Positions 1-3,265 of a DNA stretch of 6,772 bases are shown here, piece after piece. The notes under the pieces are model-generated. The model saw only the letters and a list, made by a program, of their open reading frames with translations, searched no databases and was not told the DNA's origin. The first letter of the stretch is position 1, and every line of letters begins with the position of its first letter. The DNA lies in contig JAZSLZ010000119.1 of NCBI GenBank assembly GCA_045535635.1, positions 1-6,772 of the forward strand. The letters are read 5' to 3'. A program made the position numbers and the translations under genes. This DNA comes from RGIG8700 sp045535635 (GTDB lineage: Bacteria > Bacillota > Clostridia > RGIG6154).

Positions 1-110
1 TTTTTGTTTTCGTCTGTTTTAACATTAACTGTTACAGGACACATTAAAATAAAAAAGAGTGCAAGTAAAATAACGGCAATAATTATGCCGAGAATTTTTG
101 AAGATATCAT
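1..110 (-). CDS. N-terminal part of a membrane-anchored protein (cut by window edge)
   Basis: Reading leftwards from ATG at 110-108 gives 36 open codons that run off the window edge. The start is supported by an AGGAGG Shine-Dalgarno sequence (complement of 118-123) seven bases upstream, and by a good promoter just before that. Residues about 5-24 (ILGIIIAVILLALFFILM) form one hydrophobic helix. It is followed by CPVTVNVKTDE, which suggests an N-terminal membrane anchor with the rest outside or at the membrane face. This layout, a short helix and then a (C/I)P-(V/I)-x-V strand, resembles the start of DUF2953 (YtfI-like) proteins of Firmicutes. With so little sequence visible, that is only a guess. 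A lipoprotein is not supported, because the Cys follows the helix without a clear lipobox. The gene is divergent from the phosphopantetheinyl transferase. Confidence 0.7.
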   Translation of the reverse strand, partial: MISSKILGIIIAVILLALFFILMCPVTVNVKTDENK

Positions 111-132
111 TTTACCGCCTCCTTTTTAAAGT

Positions 133-161
133 ATTTTAGCATAAACACATACAAATTGCAA
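133..161 (-). promoter_or_regulatory. Sigma-A promoter of the leftward gene
   Basis: On the minus strand, TTGCAA (161-156) and TAAAAT (138-133) are separated by 17 bases, and a TG dinucleotide one base before the -10 makes it an extended -10. Transcription would start near 127, just before the AGGAGG ribosome binding site. The -35 lies only eight bases from the -35 of the divergent promoter at 170-198, so the two polymerases would compete for this site. Confidence 0.55.
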
Positions 162-169
162 CTCGAATA

Positions 170-198
170 TTGACGCAAAATACCATTTGTGATATTTT
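170..198 (+). promoter_or_regulatory. Putative sigma-A promoter of the phosphopantetheinyl transferase gene
   Basis: TTGACG (170-175) and TATTTT (193-198) are 17 bases apart, matching the consensus at 5 of 6 and 4 of 6 positions. The expected transcription start is about 205, on or beside the ATG at 203. The TTG at 170 could be read as an in-frame start codon 11 codons upstream, but it has no Shine-Dalgarno sequence and is better explained as part of the -35 box. Confidence 0.45.
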
Positions 199-202
199 AA
201 TT

Positions 203-733
203 ATGGTGATTGATTTGTATAAAATTTTTAATATAGAAAATCTTACAGATGATATGTATAACAAATATTTTTCTATGATGAGCAGTTCAAGAAAAGAAAA
301 GGTTTTAAGCCTTAAAGATGAAGCTTCAAGGAAAAGAACTGTTGCAGGAGAAATGCTTGTTAAACAAATGCTGTCTGATGATATTGTAATTGAAATAGAA
401 GAAAATGGAAAGCCTTATACTGAAAATGCTTACTTCAGCATAAGCCATAAGGAAAATCTTGTAGTTTGCACAGTTTCAGACAAACCAATTGGAATAGATA
501 TAGAAAAAATTATGCCCTATAATGACAGACTTTGCAGAAGAATAACAAACGATGCAGAGTATAATTATATAAACAAAAATGGCGAAAAGTTAACCGAAAT
601 CTGGACCTTAAAAGAAGCCATAATAAAAAGAGATGGGAAAGGCATCTGCTCCATAAAGTCAACAGACGCCCTTTCACAAAAAAACAAACAAAAATATGTT
701 TATGAGGATTTTATAATCCACATTGCTTTTTAA
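203..733 (+). CDS. Sfp-type 4'-phosphopantetheinyl transferase
   Basis: This enzyme transfers 4'-phosphopantetheine from CoA to a serine of acyl, peptidyl or aryl carrier proteins, activating them. From ATG 203 the protein is 176 residues. Family signatures are visible in order: an N-terminal Sfp-like stretch with RKEKVLSLKDEASRKRTVAGE (30-50), GKPY (69-72), FSISH (78-82), the metal site IGIDIE (96-101, D99 and E101), and WTLKEAIIK (134-142, E138 as third metal ligand). All catalytic residues are therefore present. It is shorter than Bacillus Sfp (about 224 residues), mostly at the C-terminus, but YVYEDFIIHIAF looks like the usual final strand, so it is probably complete. I chose ATG 203 (GTG 206 is also possible) because homologues begin close to this point. 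No Shine-Dalgarno sequence precedes it. No carrier protein or synthase gene lies nearby, so the substrate is unknown. The last 23 bases overlap the end of spoIIID on the other strand. Confidence 0.92.
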   Translation: MVIDLYKIFNIENLTDDMYNKYFSMMSSSRKEKVLSLKDEASRKRTVAGEMLVKQMLSDDIVIEIEENGKPYTENAYFSISHKENLVVCTVSDKPIGIDIEKIMPYNDRLCRRITNDAEYNYINKNGEKLTEIWTLKEAIIKRDGKGICSIKSTDALSQKNKQKYVYEDFIIHIAF

Positions 734-974
734 GTAAATACTTTTCCTTTGTAGCCATGCCGCCACGCAAGTGGCGACATGCTTTATTTTCTGCAAGAAC
801 AGGCTTAACCTCTTCATAAAGTCCTCTGTTTATATAATAAAGCCTGTCAGTAACATCCTTGTGCACCGTGCTTTTACTGATGCCAAACTGCTTTGCGGCA
901 GACCTGACAGTTGCCTTTTTATCTATAATGTACTTTGCAATACTAATTGCACGAAGTTCAATCTCTGTGTTCAC
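711..974 (-). CDS. spoIIID: Sporulation transcription factor SpoIIID
   Basis: SpoIIID is a small DNA-binding regulator of mother-cell gene expression during endospore formation, acting after sigma-E becomes active. The predicted protein is 87 residues, within the usual range of about 80-95. The helix-turn-helix ATVRSAAKQFGISKSTVHKD (21-40) is nearly identical to the family consensus. It is followed by VTDRLYYIN (41-49) and the diagnostic basic motif RHLRGGMATKEKYL (67-80). I chose the GTG at 974-972 because it puts the residues before IELRAISIAKYI at family length, and because AAGGGGTG (complement of 980-987) sits five bases upstream. An in-frame ATG seven codons further upstream has no ribosome binding site. 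The Shine-Dalgarno sequence lies inside a long inverted repeat (978-1030), so expression may be controlled there. The gene is convergent with the phosphopantetheinyl transferase and overlaps it by 23 bases. It is usually a single-copy chromosomal gene. Confidence 0.95.
   Translation of the reverse strand: MNTEIELRAISIAKYIIDKKATVRSAAKQFGISKSTVHKDVTDRLYYINRGLYEEVKPVLAENKACRHLRGGMATKEKYLLKKQCGL
757..780 (+). terminator. GCAA-loop hairpin inside spoIIID; possible terminator for the transferase transcript
   Basis: CGCCAC (761-766) and GTGGCG (771-776) pair around a GCAA (GNRA-type) tetraloop. The stem extends to ten pairs with ATG/CAT after one A-C mismatch (G-U on the minus-strand RNA). It lies 23 bases after the transferase stop codon and is followed by the weakly T-rich GCTTTATTTTCTG. 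The same bases encode the conserved RHLRGG motif of SpoIIID, so the hairpin may simply reflect that coding constraint. Confidence 0.3.
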
Positions 975-977
975 AAT

Positions 978-1030
978 AACACCCCTTGCTATCATATATT
1001 CATTTAAGTATATGAAAAGCAAGGGGTGTT
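978..1030. repeat. Long inverted repeat at the spoIIID start
   Basis: AACACCCCTTGCT (978-990) is exactly complementary to AGCAAGGGGTGTT (1018-1030). Inside it TCATATA (992-998) is exactly complementary to TATATGA (1009-1015). The ten-base loop is 999-1008, and only one base on the left and two on the right interrupt the 20-pair stem. Neither strand has a T-run after it, so it is not a standard terminator. As spoIIID leader RNA it would bury the Shine-Dalgarno sequence; as DNA it could be a dyad operator. Its right end touches the -35 of the rightward promoter at 1029-1057. A sigma-E-like -10 (CATATACT, complement of 1007-1014) lies inside it, but without a good -35. Confidence 0.85.
980..987 (-). 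promoter_or_regulatory. Shine-Dalgarno sequence of spoIIID, inside a stem
   Basis: The minus strand reads AAGGGGTG five bases before the GTG start, close to AAGGAGGTG with one base missing. It decides the GTG start. All eight bases lie in the left arm of the 978-990/1018-1030 inverted repeat. Confidence 0.65.
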
Positions 1031-1057
1031 GATTACTTAATTATTATGTGATATAAT
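1029..1057 (+). promoter_or_regulatory. Strong extended -10 promoter of the hairpin array and four-helix-bundle operon
   Basis: TTGATT (1029-1034) and a perfect TATAAT (1052-1057) are 17 bases apart, with TG at 1049-1050 giving the extended -10 TGnTATAAT. The start would fall near 1064, inside the first hairpin, so the array at 1058-1251 would form nearly the whole leader. The first two bases of the -35 are the last two of the spoIIID inverted repeat. Confidence 0.7.
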
Positions 1058-1251
1058 GATTTCATCGAAGATGAAATCGTCGATATGAATTCTTGCGAAT
1101 TCTCGATATGTCATAAATGGCTCGATATGTGCTTCGCACTCGATATGTCGCTGATGCGACGAGAATTCATATCATATCGAGTTTGAGCGTAGCGAAAACA
1201 TATCGATTTTGCAGAAACAAAAATATCGAGCAAACGGAGTTTGCATATCGA
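1058..1251 (+). repeat. Symmetrical modular hairpin array with TCGATATG/CATATCGA separators
   Basis: Four direct copies of TCGATATG (1080-1087, 1103-1110, 1122-1129, 1140-1147) are followed by four copies of its reverse complement CATATCGA (1173-1180, 1199-1206, 1222-1229 with A for the first C, 1244-1251). Between and beside them are short unrelated hairpins. They are GATTTCATC/GATGAAATC (1058-1078), GAATTC/GAATTC (1087-1102), a weak GTCA/TGGC (1110-1121), GTGC/GCAC (1129-1139), GTCGC/GCGAC (1147-1160), GTTT/AAAC with inner CG/CG (1181-1199), TTTTG/CAAAA (1207-1222) and GCAAAC/GTTTGC (1230-1244). The left separators can pair with the right ones in nested order, giving a ladder with a small hairpin at most steps. 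The array ends two or three bases before the AAAGGAG of the four-helix-bundle gene. No known riboswitch or T-box core was recognised. An open frame runs through the array into that gene, but it looks like chance. Confidence 0.85.
1082..1173 (+). repeat. Alternative long-range pairings through three GAATTC copies
   Basis: GATATGAATTC (1082-1092) is exactly complementary to GAATTCATATC (1163-1173), 11 pairs. The right-hand copy can instead pair with 1097-1105, because GAATTCTCG matches CGAGAATTC at 1160-1168, 9 pairs. The two left copies can also pair with each other as a local hairpin (1087-1102). These three pairings exclude one another. Confidence 0.6.
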
Positions 1252-1253
1252 CA

Positions 1254-1260
1254 AAAGGAG
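1254..1260 (+). promoter_or_regulatory. Ribosome binding site of the four-helix-bundle gene
   Basis: AAAGGAG lies six bases before ATG 1267 and almost directly after the last CATATCGA repeat. It fixes this ATG as the start instead of an in-frame ATG inside the array at 1117, which has no such site. Confidence 0.8.
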
Positions 1261-1266
1261 AACAAA

Positions 1267-1629
1267 ATGGAGCAGAACAAAAATCAATTAAGGGAAGAAT
1301 CAATAGAATTTGCAATAGCTGTTTCGGATATATGTGATAATATAGAAGGTTGTAGTGTATATGTAAATCAACTATTGCGTTCTTCGTCTTCTATTGGTGC
1401 GAATATACACGAGGCTAAGTATGCTCAAAGCAGGTATGATTTTGTTCATAAACTTGAAATTGCTTTAAAAGAAAGCTCGGAAACAGATTATTGGCTTGAA
1501 CTAATATATAGAAAGAACAAATTTGATGAAGAAACCTATAAAACCTTAAAAAATAATTGTGGTATTATTCGCAGAAAGCTTATTGCATCAATTACAACTG
1601 TTAAAAAGAATGAAAGCAAAGGTGATTAG
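1267..1629 (+). CDS. Four-helix-bundle protein (23S rRNA IVS / S23 family)
   Basis: The protein is 120 residues, normal for the family. The core QLLRSSSSIGANIHEA (35-50), with R38, S42, N46 and E49, followed by YDFVHKLEIALKESSE (57-72) and an acidic-aromatic DYWLEL, matches the signature of TIGR02436-type four-helix-bundle proteins. These were first known as ORFs in intervening sequences of 23S rRNA; the Avd protein of diversity-generating retroelements has a related fold. Helices are predicted at about 8-25, 30-50, 55-80 and 87-112. The biochemical role of the stand-alone members is not established; related proteins bind nucleic acid through a basic surface. There is no rRNA or reverse transcriptase nearby, so neither the IVS nor the retroelement setting applies here. 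The leader is filled by the hairpin array at 1058-1251, which I infer is its target or its regulator. The next gene starts directly after its TAG stop. Confidence 0.9.
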   Translation: MEQNKNQLREESIEFAIAVSDICDNIEGCSVYVNQLLRSSSSIGANIHEAKYAQSRYDFVHKLEIALKESSETDYWLELIYRKNKFDEETYKTLKNNCGIIRRKLIASITTVKKNESKGD

Positions 1630-1983
1630 ATGAAAAAAGTATCCAAAGTGATTATTGGTATATTATGGATTGTGACAATTGTGCTTTCTTTCTATGTAGG
1701 AATGACATATCATTGGGCATCAACAACAGAAATGGATTTTTCTAAAGATTTTAATGATATAATAGTTGAAGAGAATGATATGGCAGACTATACTGTTTTT
1801 ATAGAAATCCCTGAAAAGTATGGTGCATTAAAACAGATACCTGAACCAATAAGGAAAACAATTTCATTATATATGCAGGCAAATGATTTAAAACTGTCAG
1901 AGGGAACACACCATTTCGATAGAATTGATGGTACATTGGATGAATACTTAAATGAACAGTTTAAATTTGAACCTATTAAATAG
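1630..1983 (+). CDS. Small single-pass membrane protein, weakly YceG/MltG-like
   Basis: The 117-residue protein begins MKKVSKVIIGILWIVTIVLS and has one membrane helix at about 6-27, so the rest is probably outside the membrane. The ATG follows the TAG of the previous gene with no gap. Its AAAGGTGAT ribosome binding site (1618-1626) lies inside the end of that gene, so the two are probably translationally coupled. The extracytoplasmic part contains TVFIEIPEKYGAL (55-67) and a C-terminal block LYMQANDLKLSEGTHHF followed by DGTLDEYLNEQFKFE (to 114). The order of I-P-E, a helix, (S/A)-G-(T)-x-x-F and T-x-(D/E)-(E/Y)-(I/Y)-L resembles the small LysM-like domain before the catalytic domain of YceG/MltG endolytic transglycosylases. 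The catalytic domain itself is absent. The similarity is by eye and weak, and the function is unknown. Confidence 0.75.
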   Translation: MKKVSKVIIGILWIVTIVLSFYVGMTYHWASTTEMDFSKDFNDIIVEENDMADYTVFIEIPEKYGALKQIPEPIRKTISLYMQANDLKLSEGTHHFDRIDGTLDEYLNEQFKFEPIK

Positions 1984-1993
1984 AGGCATCTAA

Positions 1994-2022
1994 TTTATAC
2001 AGTGATTCTATAATAATATAAA
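1994..2022 (+). promoter_or_regulatory. Weak candidate promoter before elaA
   Basis: TTTATA (1994-1999) and TATAAA (2017-2022) are 17 bases apart. A perfect TATAAT also lies at 2009-2014 but without a recognisable -35. The 58-base gap could hold an internal promoter, or elaA may simply be read through from upstream, since no terminator is visible. Confidence 0.25.
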
Positions 2023-2041
2023 TATTTAAAAGGAGATTTAA

Positions 2042-2470
2042 ATGGAATTTGTTGTAAAAGAATTTAATGAGCTTACGGTGAATGAGCTTTATGAAATATT
2101 GAAGTCAAGAGAAGAGATTTTTCTTCTTGAGCAAAATATTATCTGTCAGGATATAGATGATACGGATAAAAGAAGCCTTCATTGTTTTTTGTATGATGGA
2201 AAAAGAGTTGCCTCATACTTAAGAGCATATGAAAGCGGTGAGGGTGTGTGTATTGGCAGAGTGCTTTCAATTACCCATAAAAACGGACTTGGCAGAGAAC
2301 TTATGATAAAAAGTATGGAAGAAATCAAAAAGCACTTTAAATGCGATAAAATATTTGCCCACGCACAGAAACAGGCAGAAGAATTTTATAAGAAGCTTGG
2401 CTTTGAAACAATTTCTGATGAATATCTTGAAGAAGGCGTTGTTCATATTACTATGATGAAAAACATTTGA
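2042..2470 (+). CDS. elaA: ElaA-family GNAT N-acetyltransferase
   Basis: This is a predicted acetyl-CoA-dependent acyltransferase of the GNAT superfamily; the natural substrate of ElaA proteins is not known. At 142 residues it is close to the family length of about 150. It follows E. coli ElaA closely: ELYEILKSREEIFLLEQ (15-31), QDIDDTD (36-42), the beta-4 strand CIGRVLS (70-76), the acyl-CoA pyrophosphate loop HKNGLGREL (79-87, a short form of R/Q-x-x-G-x-G/A), AHAQKQAEEFYKKLGF (106-121) and the final VHITMMK (134-140). Glu-Gln and Asp-Ile-Asp near the N-terminus are typical of this subfamily. AGGAG (2031-2035) lies six bases before the ATG. The downstream gene starts eleven bases after its stop, which suggests one transcript. 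It was probably placed in this operon by chance, as no functional link to the neighbours can be seen. Confidence 0.9.
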   Translation: MEFVVKEFNELTVNELYEILKSREEIFLLEQNIICQDIDDTDKRSLHCFLYDGKRVASYLRAYESGEGVCIGRVLSITHKNGLGRELMIKSMEEIKKHFKCDKIFAHAQKQAEEFYKKLGFETISDEYLEEGVVHITMMKNI

Positions 2471-2481
2471 GAGGTGAGTAA

Positions 2482-3249
2482 ATGAAAAAATTGACTAAAG
2501 GACAAATAAGATTAATTGTCATTGTTGGCTTTTTATATCTTTATATTTTAGGTGCGTTGGTTACTTTTATTTTAAGAGCTAATTATGAAAATGCATTTAT
2601 TTGTGTTTTAACATTAATAACATTTTCCATACCGAGGTTTATGGAAAGAAAATTTAAAATAGAAATCCCAACACTAATGGAAGGAATTATATTTGTTTTT
2701 ATTTTCTGCGCACAGATACTTGGTGAGCTTCAGTGTTATTACATACAGTTTAAGTACTGGGACACCATGCTTCATACAGTAAGCGGATTTTTGTTTGCGG
2801 CAATCGGCTTTTCTTTAATTGATATAATGAACAGAGACAGCAGAATTAAATTTCATCTTTCGCCCCTTTATGTTTCTATTGCGGCATTTTGCTTCTCAAT
2901 GACAGTTGGTATTTTCTGGGAATTTTTTGAATTTTCGGCAGATATGCTTTTAAATCTTGATATGCAGAAAGACACAATAATAAATGGCTTTTCATCTGTA
3001 CTTTTTGATGCAACCAATACAAATACTGCAGTATATTCAGGAGATATATATGAAACTGCTGTAAACGGCAGATTTTTAACTTATGGGTATATAGACATAG
3101 GTTTAATCGACACAATGGCAGACCTTTTTGTTAACTTTGTCGGTGCTTTGGGTTTCTCAATAAGCGGTGGCTTTTACATAAAGCATAGAGGAAAGAAAAA
3201 ATCACTGGCAGAAAATCTTATAGTTAAATTAAAAGATGACGGAGAATAA
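2482..3249 (+). CDS. Polytopic membrane protein, DUF2238 (YjdF)-like
   Basis: The 255-residue protein has about six predicted membrane helices (roughly 9-32, 36-51, 64-81, 97-115, 128-147 and 212-233) and a basic C-terminal tail. Polar residues that are conserved in the DUF2238/YjdF group lie inside or beside the helices: WDTMLH (93-98), GIFWEFFEFSAD (143-154) and DTMADL (210-215). The pattern D-x-x-x-H, W-E and D-T-x-x-D suggests a metal or phosphate site in the membrane, but no activity is known for the family. I place it there from the motifs and helix layout, not from a search. A segment at about 155-205 probably forms an outside loop. GAGGTG (2471-2476) directly after the elaA stop codon is the ribosome binding site. 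It is the last gene of the rightward group, and its final codons form the left arm of the terminator. Confidence 0.8.
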   Translation: MKKLTKGQIRLIVIVGFLYLYILGALVTFILRANYENAFICVLTLITFSIPRFMERKFKIEIPTLMEGIIFVFIFCAQILGELQCYYIQFKYWDTMLHTVSGFLFAAIGFSLIDIMNRDSRIKFHLSPLYVSIAAFCFSMTVGIFWEFFEFSADMLLNLDMQKDTIINGFSSVLFDATNTNTAVYSGDIYETAVNGRFLTYGYIDIGLIDTMADLFVNFVGALGFSISGGFYIKHRGKKKSLAENLIVKLKDDGE

Positions 3250-3265
3250 TCTCCGCCATCTTTTA
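3235..3265. terminator. Bidirectional intrinsic terminator between the DUF2238-like gene and tex
   Basis: GATGACGGAGA (3235-3245) pairs with TCTCCGCCATC (3250-3260) around an ATAA loop. There is one A-C mismatch on the plus-strand RNA, which becomes a G-U pair on the minus-strand RNA. TTTTATATTTT follows on the plus side and TTTTAATTT on the minus side, so it can stop both converging transcripts. The plus-side stop codon lies in the loop. Confidence 0.8.

Noticed and set aside
771..1007. Rightward open frame opposite spoIIID
   Set aside because: It is a shadow of spoIIID, whose protein is clearly recognised on the other strand, and it resembles no family.
978..1030. Intrinsic terminator
   Set aside because: The stem is strong but no T-run follows on either strand, and it lies at the start of spoIIID, not at the end of a gene.
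1080..1251. CRISPR array
   Set aside because: The repeated unit is only eight bases, spacers are 11-18 bases and self-complementary, the second half is inverted, and no cas gene is present.
1117..1266. N-terminal extension of the four-helix-bundle protein through the hairpin array
   Set aside because: The frame is open for 50 codons upstream, but it would translate repeats, has no ribosome binding site at ATG 1117, and homologues begin near the ATG at 1267, which has AAAGGAG before it.
1058..1629. Insertion sequence or diversity-generating retroelement
   Set aside because: The four-helix-bundle protein is related to Avd, but no transposase, reverse transcriptase, template/variable repeat pair or target-site duplication was seen in the window.
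2876..3115. Leftward open frame opposite the DUF2238-like gene
   Set aside because: It is the complement of a membrane-protein gene with clear motifs and has no ribosome binding site.
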